Source: Dryocola boscaweniae (GTDB lineage: Bacteria > Pseudomonadota > Gammaproteobacteria > Enterobacterales > Enterobacteriaceae). From it: a stretch of 33,955 bases of DNA. The notes under the pieces are model-generated. The model saw only the letters and a program-made list of their open reading frames with translations. It was not told the origin of the DNA and did not search any database. Positions within the stretch are counted from its first letter, which is position 1. Every line of letters begins with the position of its first letter. Both the position numbers and the translations under genes were made by a program. Below are positions 20,024-30,659 of this stretch, piece after piece. The stretch covers positions 1 to 33,955 of the forward strand of contig NZ_JALHAP010000063.1 of assembly GCF_025215095.1 (NCBI RefSeq), in the 5' to 3' direction.

Positions 20024-21157
20024 CTACTGCGAGGCCCTTCCCAGAAAGCTGTCCCAGTCTTTCCAGACGGGTTGCAAGCCTGACCGAGTCAAAGCTGCGG
20101 CGACTTCTGGCGGCGTGCGTCCATCGTGTGGGGCAAACTGCTCAAGCTCTGGATGGTTGTCGGCATAGCCTCCCGGCTGCGTTTTGGAAAATGCGCTCAC
20201 GTTGTTAATGGCGATGGGAATCACGCGATCGCGGAACCACGGTGATTCGCGTGTGGACAAAGAAAGCTCTACGTCCGGCGCCAGCAGGCGAAAAGCGCAA
20301 ATCGCCTGCACAAGCTGGCTTTCGCTCATCACCGAAGCAGGCTCCACGCCGCCGGTGCAGGGCCGTAAACGTGGGAACGAAACGGAATATCGGCTTTGCC
20401 AGTAATGCTGCTGCAGCCACAGCAGATGCTCCGCCACCATAAAACAGTCGGTGCGCCAGCTATCAGAAAGGCCAATCAGCGCGCCAAGGCCGATTTTATC
20501 TATTCCTGCGCGCCCCAGCCGATCCGGCGTTTCCAGCCGCCAGAAGAAATCCTGCTTGTTGCCGCGCAGATGATGCTGCGCGTATAACGCCTGATGATAG
20601 GTTTCCTGGTAAACCATCACACCGTCCAGCCCGAGCGTTTTCAGCTCCGCATATTCATGTTCATCCAGCGGCTGCACTTCCATTTGCAGCGAACTGAATC
20701 TGCTACGGATAGCGGGCAGGTGCTGACGAAAATAGTCCATGCCCACTTTGGTTTGATGCTCGCCGGTGACCAGCAGCAGATGTTCAAAGCCCAGATTGCG
20801 AATCGCCTCGCATTCCCTTTCAATCTCAAGCTCGTCGAGCGTTTTTCGCTTGAGTTTGTTACTCATCGAGAATCCGCAATAGGTACAGTCATTGGCGCAA
20901 AGATTAGAAAGATACAGCGGCACATAAAAACTAACCGTGTTGCCAAAACGCTGGCGGGTTAAACGCTGTGCCTGTTGGGCGAGCGGTTCGAGATACCGGC
21001 TGGCTGCCGGAGAGAGCAGGGCCATAAGATTGTCGCGGGTGATTTTCCGGGCGCCTAAAGCTTGCTCAACATCGGCTGAGGTTTTGCTGTTGATACGCAG
21101 GGTGATGTCATCCCAGTCCAGCTCGCGCCACCGATCGGTGAAGATAGCTGCCATCAT
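20024..21157 (-). CDS. thiH: 2-iminoacetate synthase (tyrosine lyase)
   Basis: ThiH is a radical-SAM enzyme that cleaves tyrosine to dehydroglycine and p-cresol; dehydroglycine feeds thiazole formation on ThiG. The radical-SAM cluster motif is CANDCTYC (Cys86, 90 and 93 counting from the second Met). The following segments [12 protein letters not shown] and the C-terminal [11 protein letters not shown] are family-typical. The length of about 377 equals that of E. coli. Two adjacent ATG codons are possible starts. The first (21157) overlaps the thiG stop; the second (21154) aligns slightly better with the family N terminus and has better spacing from GGAGG. It is the last gene of the thi operon. 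Confidence 0.97.
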   Translation of the reverse strand: MMAAIFTDRWRELDWDDITLRINSKTSADVEQALGARKITRDNLMALLSPAASRYLEPLAQQAQRLTRQRFGNTVSFYVPLYLSNLCANDCTYCGFSMSNKLKRKTLDELEIERECEAIRNLGFEHLLLVTGEHQTKVGMDYFRQHLPAIRSRFSSLQMEVQPLDEHEYAELKTLGLDGVMVYQETYHQALYAQHHLRGNKQDFFWRLETPDRLGRAGIDKIGLGALIGLSDSWRTDCFMVAEHLLWLQQHYWQSRYSVSFPRLRPCTGGVEPASVMSESQLVQAICAFRLLAPDVELSLSTRESPWFRDRVIPIAINNVSAFSKTQPGGYADNHPELEQFAPHDGRTPPEVAAALTRSGLQPVWKDWDSFLGRASQ

Positions 21158-21933
21158 GCTCCCTCCTGGCTAAGCTGAAGAAATTCCGTTAACGGGCTGG
21201 AAGCCTGAGCCTGCTGGCGGCGAGCACCCAGTCCAGAATTTGCCGCGATGACGCCGGCTTCTACCGCCAGGCTAAACGCCCGCGCCATCTGCACCGGGTC
21301 CTGCGCTACGGCAATCGCGGTATTCACCAGAACCGCCGAAGCGCCCATTTCCAGCGCTTCGGCGGCATGGCTGGGGGCGCCAATTCCTGCATCCACAACT
21401 ACCGGCACTTTCGCCTGATCGATAATGATTTCCAGAAGGGCGCGGGTCTGTAAGCCCTGATTTGATCCAATTGGCGCACCTAGCGGCATCACGGCAGCGC
21501 ATCCTGCTTCCTCCAGTCGCTTACATAAAACCGGGTCCGCGCCGCAATACGGCAAGACAACGAACCCTTGTTTTACGAGTATTTCAGCAGCCTTCAGCGT
21601 TTCGATGGGGTCGGGCAACAGGTAGCGGGCATCCGGGTGAATTTCCAGTTTTATCCAGTGCGTGCCAAGCGCTTCGCGGGCAAGCCGTGCCGCAAACAGA
21701 GCTTCTTCCGCCGTTTTCGCACCGGATGTATTGGGAAGTAATTGCACGCCTGCTGCCAGCAAAGGAGCCAGGATAGCGTCGTTATGATTTCGTAAATCGA
21801 CACGTTTCATCGCCATCGTCACCAGTTGCGAACCGGAGGCGCGAATGGCTTCGACCATCACCTCAGGAGAGGAGAATTTCCCGGTGCCGGTAAACAGGCG
21901 AGAAGAAAACGTTTTATCAGCAATGTGCAGCAT
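21154..21933 (-). CDS. thiG: Thiazole synthase
   Basis: ThiG forms the thiazole phosphate ring from 1-deoxyxylulose 5-phosphate, dehydroglycine and ThiS thiocarboxylate. The protein has 259 residues from the ATG at 21933, close to the 256 of E. coli. The TIM-barrel Schiff-base lysine is Lys95 in WIKLEIHPD. Phosphate-binding segments [20 protein letters not shown] and LVNTAIA are intact. A longer in-frame reading from 22017 runs through thiS in another frame and is not needed, because CCGGAGGTTGAT immediately before 21933 is an excellent ribosome site. The start is one base after the thiS stop, and the stop overlaps the thiH start. Confidence 0.97.
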   Translation of the reverse strand: MLHIADKTFSSRLFTGTGKFSSPEVMVEAIRASGSQLVTMAMKRVDLRNHNDAILAPLLAAGVQLLPNTSGAKTAEEALFAARLAREALGTHWIKLEIHPDARYLLPDPIETLKAAEILVKQGFVVLPYCGADPVLCKRLEEAGCAAVMPLGAPIGSNQGLQTRALLEIIIDQAKVPVVVDAGIGAPSHAAEALEMGASAVLVNTAIAVAQDPVQMARAFSLAVEAGVIAANSGLGARRQQAQASSPLTEFLQLSQEGA

Positions 21934-21934
21934 A

Positions 21935-22135
21935 TCAACCTCCGGCAATGGCCTGAAAAAGCAGAATCTGGTCGCCATCGCGCAGCAAATGGGTGTCCCA
22001 AAGCTCTCGTGGGACAATGGTCTGGTTTATGGCCAGCGCAACGCCCGGTTTAAGTAAACGTAAGTGTTCCAGCAGCTTTGCAAGCGTAAGGCTATCGGCA
22101 CACTGCATGGGTTCATCATTAAAGAAGATGCGCAT
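21935..22135 (-). CDS. thiS: Sulfur carrier protein ThiS
   Basis: ThiS is a 66-residue ubiquitin-like protein that carries sulfur as a C-terminal thiocarboxylate. It begins [12 protein letters not shown] and ends IAGG, with the essential Gly-Gly terminus that ThiF adenylates. The ATG at 22135 gives exactly the E. coli length; an upstream in-frame start at 22210 would lie inside thiF and has no homology. The first 17 bases overlap the end of thiF, so translation is coupled. Confidence 0.95.
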   Translation of the reverse strand: MRIFFNDEPMQCADSLTLAKLLEHLRLLKPGVALAINQTIVPRELWDTHLLRDGDQILLFQAIAGG

Positions 22136-22866
22136 CTTGTCCCCCACAAACCGGACACTGTGCGGATTTTTGCATGCTGAGGGCGCGCCAACTGTGCTGG
22201 CGGGCGTCAAACAGCCGCAACGAACCGCTTGCCGGGACCATGCCGGTTAACACTTTAATGGCTTCGAGAGCTTGCAACGTCCCCATTACGCCGACGACCG
22301 GACCAATCACGCCCGCGGTGCGGCAGTTTCGCTCCGGCTCATTTTCGTGCGGCCAGACGCAGCGATAGCAGCCGTTGTCCCAGGGCGGCGTTAACACCAT
22401 CAACTGCCCGCCAAAGCCTACGGCGCTGGCAGAGATTAGTGGTTTGCCCTGTGCGACACAGGCAGCGTTAATCGCGTGGCGTGTAGCCATGTTGTCGCTG
22501 CAATCAAGCACCAGGTTGGCATTGCTGACCGCCTGACTAAGCGTTTCTCCGTGCAAACGTTCACTTATTGCCTGTAGTTCGATACCAGGATTAAGCTGCT
22601 TAAGATGGCGTTGGGCTGCCTGCGATTTCGGCTGGTCGATATCCTGCGAGGTGAACAGGATCTGGCGCTGGAGATTACTGATATGCACGTTGTCATCGTC
22701 GGCCAGAATCAGCGTACCAACGCCTGCGGCGGCAAGATAAAGCGCAGCCGGGGAGCCTAACCCGCCCAGCCCAACAATAAGTACGCGGCTGGCGAGCAGT
22801 TTTTTCTGCCCCTCAAGGGCGACATCCTCAAGCAGAAGCTGGCGGCTGTAGCGCATAAAATCTGCA

Positions 22867-22874
<8 letters not shown>
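22119..22874 (-). CDS. thiF: ThiS adenylyltransferase
   Basis: ThiF activates the C terminus of ThiS with ATP before sulfur transfer, in the manner of an E1 enzyme. The protein has 251 residues. The nucleotide-binding motif GLGGLG is at 35-40, [15 protein letters not shown] gives the catalytic Asp/Arg/Asn-type residues, and Cys184 in ERNCRTAG is the sulfur-linking cysteine. Zinc is held by Cys169, Cys172, Cys240 and Cys243 (CYRC and CPVC). It overlaps thiE by 8 bases and thiS by 17. Confidence 0.97.
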
Positions 22875-25406
<2,532 letters not shown>

Positions 25407-25498
25407 TCATTCCAGTGTTTTCAGGAGTGGCTTGTCAGAACGACGGATGGAGTAATGAATATGGGGTACCCGTGAAACGGGTGAACCCAAAAGCAGAA

Positions 25499-25595
25499 TT
25501 ACTCTTGTTCCCTTCGCAGGTTTTAACCTGATCAGGTTCCGCGGATCCCGAATTAACGGTCTCAGCCGGTGCTTTCGCACTCGGCACTCCGACAA
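25499..25595 (-). promoter_or_regulatory. TPP riboswitch (THI element) of the thi operon
   Basis: Read on the minus strand, the core segments of the thiamin pyrophosphate aptamer occur in order: GTCGGAGTGCC, CACCGGCTGAGACC, ATCCGCGGAACCTGATCAGG, then CTGCGAAGGGAACAAGAG. CTGAGA and ACCTGATCAGG with the closing GGGAA are diagnostic. About 95 bases separate it from the thiC start. No U-rich intrinsic terminator is seen there; a small hairpin ACCCGT/ACGGGT lies between. Control by ribosome-site sequestration with Rho, as known for E. coli thiC, is more likely. Confidence 0.95.
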
Positions 25596-25602
25596 GAAGA
25601 AA

Positions 25603-25618
25603 TCCGTATTGCTACGGA
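25603..25618. terminator. Hairpin between rsd and the TPP riboswitch
   Basis: TCCGTA and TACGGA pair around a TTGC loop. On the minus strand TTTCTTCTT follows; on the plus strand CCGTTTTTT follows. It can end rsd transcripts, but transcripts from the thi promoter start about where it begins, so it would also be the 5' cap hairpin of thi mRNA. Confidence 0.5.
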
Positions 25619-25627
25619 CCGTTTTTT

Positions 25628-25656
25628 AAATTACTCGTTAACAGTGCGGAACTCAA
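25628..25656 (-). promoter_or_regulatory. Promoter of the thi operon
   Basis: On the minus strand TTGAGT (25656-25651), a 17-base spacer and TAATTT (25633-25628) precede the riboswitch. The predicted start is near 25620, giving a roughly 220-base leader. The -35 hexamer overlaps the rsd stop codon. Confidence 0.7.
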
Positions 25657-26156
25657 GCTGGGCGTGCAAGGCCGCTGGCATCGTTTGCGCTGCTATGCAG
25701 ATTGTTGGCGTAAGCCAGCTCAATGAGCTTATCTTCCAGCGAGAAGCGCGCTTCCAGCGCCTCGCCGATGCCAGACAACGCCTGCTGGAACTCAATGCAG
25801 TTGTCATCATCGATGGCGTTTTCCAGATTGGTGTCGTAAAACTCCATGATCTGCTGGGTATTGGCCTCAAGCTGCGGATAGATTTGCGTGGCGGCTAAAA
25901 GCGGGCTGGTGCCTTCCATTTCATCGATAACGCGCTCATAAATATTGAAATGGCCAGCGGAAAGGTAATCGACAAGGTTGTGGCAAAACGCATCCAGTGC
26001 CTTTTCATTAAGCGCAGAATGAGATTCCTTGTTAGGCTTGATCCCGACCATGTTGTAATACGCCACCAGCAAATGTTTGCGGGCATATAGCCATTGGTCG
26101 ACTAACTCATTACTACCACCAACGCGCTCAGTCAGACTCTCTAACTGGTTAAGCAT
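25653..26156 (-). CDS. rsd: Anti-sigma-70 factor Rsd
   Basis: Rsd binds free sigma-70 in slow-growing cells and also stimulates SpoT (p)ppGpp hydrolysis in complex with HPr, as known in E. coli. The protein has 167 residues, nine more than the 158 of E. coli. The core follows the family: [57 protein letters not shown], and [24 protein letters not shown]. The last 22 or so residues after EDKLIEL are unlike K-12 and account for the extra length. It is divergent from nudC, with 97 bases between starts. Confidence 0.95.
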   Translation of the reverse strand: MLNQLESLTERVGGSNELVDQWLYARKHLLVAYYNMVGIKPNKESHSALNEKALDAFCHNLVDYLSAGHFNIYERVIDEMEGTSPLLAATQIYPQLEANTQQIMEFYDTNLENAIDDDNCIEFQQALSGIGEALEARFSLEDKLIELAYANNLHSSANDASGLARPA

Positions 26157-26253
26157 GATTGACTCCGTGAGTTATAAGATTTAACGCAAACTTACCCAAA
26201 AAAGTGTAACGACTATTGTTTATACCAGTCTCCAGGGGGATGTGCACCAGGTT

Positions 26254-27033
26254 ATGGAACGTGTAATTGAAAAGTTAGACCATGGCTGGTTTATCGTCAG
26301 CCATGAGCAAAAGTTGTGGTTGCCAAAAGGCGAGCTGCCTTTTGGCCTGGCGGCGGATTTTCAACTGGATGGCGTCGAAGGCAGGCAAATTGGCGAGTGG
26401 GAAGGCGAACCGGTCTGGCTGGTTCGGCAGAATCGCCGTCAGGATATGGGCTCGGTGCGTCAGGTTATCGATCGGGACGTGGGGCTATTCCAGCTTGCCG
26501 GGCGCGGCGTGCAGCTTGCCGAATTCTACCGCTCCCATAAGTTTTGCGGCTATTGCGGACATGAAATGCACCCAAGCAAAACCGAGTGGGCCATGCTGTG
26601 CAGCCATTGCCGCGAGCGCTATTACCCGCAAATAGCCCCTTGCATTATTGTCGCGATCCGTCGGGACGATCACATTCTCCTTGCCCAGCATACTCGCCAC
26701 CGCAACGGCGTTTATACCGTGCTGGCCGGCTTTGTCGAAGTTGGCGAAACCCTTGAGCAGGCCGTCGCGCGTGAAGTGATGGAAGAGAGCAATATTCGGG
26801 TGAAGAACTTGCGTTATGTGACCTCGCAGCCCTGGCCGTTCCCGCAATCGCTGATGACGGCGTTTATGGCGGAATATCACAGCGGCGACATTAAAATCGA
26901 TCCGAAAGAACTGATTGATGCGCAGTGGTATCGCTACGATCAACTGCCCCTCATCCCTGCTGCCGGCACCGTAGCGCGCCGGCTGATTGAGGACACCGTT
27001 GCTGCTTGTCGGGCAGAGTACGGGACGTGGTAA
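26254..27033 (+). CDS. nudC: NAD(H) pyrophosphatase / NAD-capped RNA decapping hydrolase
   Basis: NudC cuts NADH to NMNH and AMP and removes the NAD cap from RNA 5' ends. From the ATG at 26254 ([12 protein letters not shown]) it has 259 residues, against 257 in E. coli; a GTG at 26242 is an alternative with a good AGGGGGA site. Zinc ligands are Cys98, Cys101, Cys116 and Cys119. The Nudix box runs from Gly159 through Glu165 to REVMEES (173-179), and the NADH-type signature SQPWPFPQS follows. The box ends with Asn180 where the family has Gly. hemE begins 32 bases later. Confidence 0.95.
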   Translation: MERVIEKLDHGWFIVSHEQKLWLPKGELPFGLAADFQLDGVEGRQIGEWEGEPVWLVRQNRRQDMGSVRQVIDRDVGLFQLAGRGVQLAEFYRSHKFCGYCGHEMHPSKTEWAMLCSHCRERYYPQIAPCIIVAIRRDDHILLAQHTRHRNGVYTVLAGFVEVGETLEQAVAREVMEESNIRVKNLRYVTSQPWPFPQSLMTAFMAEYHSGDIKIDPKELIDAQWYRYDQLPLIPAAGTVARRLIEDTVAACRAEYGTW

Positions 27034-27065
27034 ACTGGCGGCATACAGCCAAAGGAAATGCAAAT

Positions 27066-28130
27066 ATGACTGAACTGAAGAACGATCGTTACCTCCGCGC
27101 CCTGCAGCGTCAGCCCGTGGATATCACTCCTGTATGGATGATGAGGCAGGCGGGGCGTTATCTGCCGGAGTATAAAGCTACCCGCGCTCAGGCCGGCGAT
27201 TTTATGTCCCTGTGCAAAAATGCCGAGCTGGCCTGCGAAGTGACTTTGCAGCCGCTGCGTCGTATGCGGCTTGATGCGGCGATCCTCTTCTCTGACATTC
27301 TCACCGTACCCGATGCGATGGGGCTTGGTCTTTATTTCGAAGCGGGCGAAGGCCCACGCTTTACCTCGCCGATTACCAGCCGAGCCGACGTAGAAAAACT
27401 GCCGATTCCCGATCCGGAAGATGAGCTGGGCTACGTAATGAACGCGGTACGCACCATTCGTAAAAACCTGGCGGGGCAGGTGCCGCTGATCGGTTTCTCC
27501 GGCAGCCCGTGGACGCTGGCGACTTATATGGTGGAAGGCGGCAGCAGCAAAGCTTTCACCATTATCAAAAAGATGATGTATGCCGATCCGCAGGCGCTGC
27601 ATCTGCTGCTTGATAAGCTGGCGCAAAGCGTCACGCTGTATCTTAACGCGCAGATCAAAGCAGGCGCGCAGTCGGTGATGATTTTCGATACCTGGGGCGG
27701 CGTGTTGACCGGGCGCGACTATCAGCAATTCTCTCTGTATTACATGCATAAAATCGTCGACGGCCTGCTGCGTGAAAACGAAGGCCGCCGCGTGCCGGTA
27801 ACCTTGTTTACCAAAGGCGGTGGACAGTGGCTTGAAGCCATGGCGGAAACCGGCTGCGACGCGCTGGGTCTGGACTGGACAACGGACATCGCCGACGCCC
27901 GTCGTCGCGTAGGACACAAAGTCGCCCTGCAAGGAAATATGGACCCGTCTATGCTTTATGCTTCACCTGCCCGCATTGAAGAAGAAGTTTCGACGATTCT
28001 GGAAGGGTTCGGCAAGGGCGAGGGGCATGTCTTTAACCTCGGCCACGGCATCCATCAGGACGTGCCGCCAGAACATGCGGGTGCGTTTGTTGAAGCCGTT
28101 CACCGCCTGTCCGGGCGGTATCATCAGTAA
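27066..28130 (+). CDS. hemE: Uroporphyrinogen decarboxylase
   Basis: HemE removes four carboxyl groups from uroporphyrinogen III to form coproporphyrinogen III in haem synthesis. The ATG at 27066 follows AAAGGAAATGCAAAT and gives 354 residues, identical in length to E. coli. Family signatures are [15 protein letters not shown] (about 19-33) and [17 protein letters not shown] (about 145-161). The late [12 protein letters not shown] binding loop and the [16 protein letters not shown] segment holding the catalytic Asp are also present. It sits in a plus-strand series nudC-hemE-nfi with short gaps and is probably cotranscribed. Confidence 0.98.
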   Translation: MTELKNDRYLRALQRQPVDITPVWMMRQAGRYLPEYKATRAQAGDFMSLCKNAELACEVTLQPLRRMRLDAAILFSDILTVPDAMGLGLYFEAGEGPRFTSPITSRADVEKLPIPDPEDELGYVMNAVRTIRKNLAGQVPLIGFSGSPWTLATYMVEGGSSKAFTIIKKMMYADPQALHLLLDKLAQSVTLYLNAQIKAGAQSVMIFDTWGGVLTGRDYQQFSLYYMHKIVDGLLRENEGRRVPVTLFTKGGGQWLEAMAETGCDALGLDWTTDIADARRRVGHKVALQGNMDPSMLYASPARIEEEVSTILEGFGKGEGHVFNLGHGIHQDVPPEHAGAFVEAVHRLSGRYHQ

Positions 28131-28142
28131 AAAGGAGAAGGA

Positions 28143-28814
28143 ATGGATCTTGCAGCACTTCGTCAGCAACAGATCGAACTGGCATCAAATGTGATCCGCG
28201 AAGATCGCTTTGACGTTGATCCTCCGGCGCTTATCGCCGGGGCCGATGTTGGGTTTGAGCAGGGCGGTGAAGTTACGCGCGCCGCCATAGTGCTGCTGAA
28301 ATATCCTTCCCTTGAGCTGGTAGAGCACCGGGTGGCGCGTATCGCCACCACCATGCCTTATATCCCCGGCTTCCTGTCGTTTCGCGAATATCCCGCGCTG
28401 CTTGCGGCGTGGGAGATGCTTTCACAGAAGCCCGACTTACTCTTTGTCGATGGGCACGGCATCTCGCACCCGCGCCGTCTCGGCGTCGCCAGTCATTTTG
28501 GATTGCTGGTGGATGTACCCACTATTGGCGTTGCCAAGAAGCGGCTGTGTGGACGTTTTGAACCCCTGGGCGACGAAGTCGGCGAAAAACAACCGCTGAT
28601 CGATAAAGGCGAACAGCTAGCCTGGGTGTGGCGCAGCAAAAAACGCTGTAATCCTCTCTTCGTTGCCACCGGGCACCGCGTGAGTGTCGACACGGCGTTG
28701 CTGTGGGTGCAAAAGTGCATGGCAGGCTATCGTTTACCTGAACCTACGCGCTGGGCGGATGCCGTTGCTTCAGGGCGTCCCGCTTTCGCGCGGTGGCAAG
28801 CAATTCAAGGGTGA
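28143..28814 (+). CDS. nfi: Endonuclease V (deoxyinosine 3' endonuclease)
   Basis: Endonuclease V nicks DNA one base 3' to deoxyinosine, starting repair of deaminated adenine. The 223-residue protein has the catalytic acids Asp35 (GADVGF), Glu82 (FREYPAL) and Asp103 (LFVDGHG). The PYIPG wedge motif that senses the lesion is at 72-76, and [14 protein letters not shown] follows. The strong AAGGAGAAGG site is 12 bases after the hemE stop, showing cotranscription with hemE. Confidence 0.97.
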   Translation: MDLAALRQQQIELASNVIREDRFDVDPPALIAGADVGFEQGGEVTRAAIVLLKYPSLELVEHRVARIATTMPYIPGFLSFREYPALLAAWEMLSQKPDLLFVDGHGISHPRRLGVASHFGLLVDVPTIGVAKKRLCGRFEPLGDEVGEKQPLIDKGEQLAWVWRSKKRCNPLFVATGHRVSVDTALLWVQKCMAGYRLPEPTRWADAVASGRPAFARWQAIQG

Positions 28815-28857
28815 TTAGGGTAAACTGCCGCTAATTTCCCGTCTTTGAGACATCGTA

Positions 28858-29448
28858 ATGTTACAAAACCCAATCCATTTGCGCCTGGAGAAGCTGGAAA
28901 GCTGGCAGCACGTCACTTTCATGGCTTCTTTATGCGAGCGCATGTACCCCAATTACGCCATGTTCTGCCAGCAAACCGGCTTTGGCGACGCCCAGCTTTA
29001 CCGTCGTATTGTCGATCTCATCTGGGAGACGCTGACCGTAAAAGATGCGAAAGTGAACTTTGATAGCCAGCTTGAGAAACTTGAAGAGGCGATTCCTTCC
29101 GCAGACGACTATGATATTTACGGCGTCTGGCCGGCTATCGATGCGTGCGTGGCGTTGAGTGAATTACTTCACTCTCGTCTTTCAGGGGATACCCTGGAGC
29201 ACGCCATCGAAGTCAGCAAGTCCTCCATCACCACCGTCGCAATGCTCGAAATGACTCAGGCTGGTCGAGAAATGACCGATGAAGAGCTGCGTGCCAACCC
29301 TGCGGTGGAAGAGGAATGGGACATTCAGTGGGAGATTTTCCGCCTGCTGGCCGACTGCGAAGAACGCGATATCGAGCTGATCAAAGGGCTGCGCGCGGAC
29401 CTCCGCGAGGCCGGGAGCAGTAATATCGGTATAAATTTGCAGCAGTAA
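28858..29448 (+). CDS. yjaG: DUF416 family protein YjaG
   Basis: A 196-residue, largely helical cytosolic protein of the DUF416 family, conserved next to nfi and hupA across Enterobacteriaceae. Its function is unknown. Recognisable segments are LRLEKLESWQHVTFMASLCERMYPNY near the start, AIDACVALSELLHS (about 90-103) and the acidic NPAVEEEWDIQWEIFRLL near 145-162. There are no transmembrane segments or signal peptide. The ribosome site before the ATG is weak. It starts 44 bases after nfi and hupA follows after 186 bases. Confidence 0.93.
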   Translation: MLQNPIHLRLEKLESWQHVTFMASLCERMYPNYAMFCQQTGFGDAQLYRRIVDLIWETLTVKDAKVNFDSQLEKLEEAIPSADDYDIYGVWPAIDACVALSELLHSRLSGDTLEHAIEVSKSSITTVAMLEMTQAGREMTDEELRANPAVEEEWDIQWEIFRLLADCEERDIELIKGLRADLREAGSSNIGINLQQ

Positions 29449-29493
29449 GACAATAAAACGTGACGTACAGTCCGATTTGTAGGGCCTGGAGGC

Positions 29494-29523
29494 TTCCAAT
29501 TAGCCCCCCGTCTGGTCTACATT
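29494..29523 (+). promoter_or_regulatory. Possible hupA promoter
   Basis: TTCCAA (29494-29499), an 18-base spacer and TACATT (29518-29523) lie 110 bases upstream of hupA in an otherwise empty gap. The hexamers are moderate; E. coli hupA also has its own promoter here, but the exact match is not checked. Confidence 0.4.
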
Positions 29524-29634
29524 TGTGGGGCGAAAAAAAGTGGCTATCGGTGCGTGTATGCAGGAGAGTGCTTTTCAGGCATTTTCGTCGCACTCGATGC
29601 TTAGCAAGCGATAAACACATTGTAAGGATAACTT

Positions 29635-29907
29635 ATGAACAAGACTCAACTGATTGATGTAATTGCTGACAAGGCTGACCTGTCTAAAGTACAGGCTAAA
29701 GCTGCTCTGGAATCCACTCTGGCTGCAATTACTGAGTCTCTGAAAGAAGGTGATGCTGTACAACTGGTTGGTTTCGGTACCTTCAAAGTGAACCACCGTG
29801 CTGAGCGCACTGGCCGCAACCCGCAGACCGGTAAAGAAATCAAAATCGCCGCAGCTAACGTGCCGGCATTTGTTTCTGGTAAAGCGCTGAAAGACGCAGT
29901 TAAGTAA
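29635..29907 (+). CDS. hupA: DNA-binding protein HU-alpha
   Basis: HU-alpha is a small nucleoid protein that bends DNA as a homodimer or with HU-beta. The 90-residue protein has the helical dimerisation part (1-45) and the beta-arm, with [18 protein letters not shown] carrying the HU/IHF family signature and the arm-tip proline. It starts [11 protein letters not shown], the HU-alpha form rather than HU-beta (MNKSQLIDKIA). TAAGGATAAC is the ribosome site. It is followed by a terminator within 30 bases. Confidence 0.98.
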   Translation: MNKTQLIDVIADKADLSKVQAKAALESTLAAITESLKEGDAVQLVGFGTFKVNHRAERTGRNPQTGKEIKIAAANVPAFVSGKALKDAVK

Positions 29908-29914
29908 TTAACGC

Positions 29915-30613
29915 GTGTCAGTGAACAGTTTTAGCAGAGGGGCGTTTTCGCCCCTTTTGTCTGTCTGGCGTCCGCTGGTGGCGATGGCGGGCGCGCTGCT
30001 GCTCACGGCGTGTAGCAGTAATAAACTTCCCCCGTTCACCGCAAGCGGCTACGTAGCCGACCAGGGCGTGGTGCGTATCTGGCGTAAAGACAACAGCGAC
30101 AGCTCGGTACATATGCTGACAGCGTTTAGTCCGTACAGAAACGGCGCTACCGCCACGAGTGAATACCGCTGGCAGGGCGATGAGCTGGTCTTTATCGAAC
30201 TGAACATTCAGGGCAAGCAGCCCGAACATATCAAAGTGCGCTTTGACGATAGCGGCGAGCTGAGCTTTATGCAGCGCGAGGTGAACGGCCAGAAACAGCA
30301 GCTTTCCAAAGAACAAATAGCCTTGTACCAGTATCAGGCCACCCGTACGAAAGCGACCAGTGAAGCGCTGCGTATCGGGAAAGTAATATTGCGGCAAGGG
30401 CGCTGGCATCGCGATGGAACGGTAACGACCTGCGAAGGCGAAACCTTCAAGCCGAAGCTGGACAACCCATCCCTGAGCCATATAGCGCGTCGCCAGAGCC
30501 ATTCGTCGCTGGAAGTCAGTATTGCCTGGCTGGAAGCGCCAGAAGGCTCACAGCTCTTGCTGGTGGCGAATCAGGATTTCTGTTCCTGGCAGCCTAAGCC
30601 CAGCGAGTTTTAG
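29915..30613 (+). CDS. yjaH: Putative lipoprotein YjaH (DUF1481 family)
   Basis: A 232-residue secreted lipoprotein of unknown function, conserved downstream of hupA. The N terminus has a signal with basic residues, a hydrophobic stretch (LVAMAGALLLTAC) and a lipobox LLTAC with Cys33 as the lipidated residue. Serines follow, so outer-membrane sorting is likely. The mature part starts SSNKLPPF and contains no domain I know apart from family-conserved blocks such as EYRWQGDELVFIEL and WLEAPEGSQLLLVANQDFC. The start is GTG at 29915; a second GTG at 29921 is possible. The hupA terminator lies inside its first codons. A terminator follows at 30621. Confidence 0.85.
   Translation: MSVNSFSRGAFSPLLSVWRPLVAMAGALLLTACSSNKLPPFTASGYVADQGVVRIWRKDNSDSSVHMLTAFSPYRNGATATSEYRWQGDELVFIELNIQGKQPEHIKVRFDDSGELSFMQREVNGQKQQLSKEQIALYQYQATRTKATSEALRIGKVILRQGRWHRDGTVTTCEGETFKPKLDNPSLSHIARRQSHSSLEVSIAWLEAPEGSQLLLVANQDFCSWQPKPSEF
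29938..29958 (+). terminator. hupA terminator, inside the start of yjaH
   Basis: AGGGGCG (29938-29944) pairs with CGCCCCT (29949-29955) around TTTT and is followed by more T. It lies 30 bases after the hupA stop but within codons 8-15 of yjaH. Confidence 0.82.
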
Positions 30614-30620
30614 GGATAAA

Positions 30621-30643
30621 AAAACCGCCACGCGGGCGGTTTT
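30621..30643. terminator. Bidirectional terminator between yjaH and purD
   Basis: AAAACCGCC (30621-30629) pairs with GGCGGTTTT (30635-30643) around a five-base loop, with A-rich flank on the left and T on the right. It lies 8 bases after the yjaH stop and 17 bases from the purD stop. Confidence 0.9.
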
Positions 30644-30659
30644 CGACAGAGTTTCAGGC

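Noticed and set aside
21934..22017. Longer ThiG starting at 22017
   Set aside because: The extra 28 codons overlap thiS in another frame and match nothing in ThiG. The ATG at 21933 has an excellent ribosome site.
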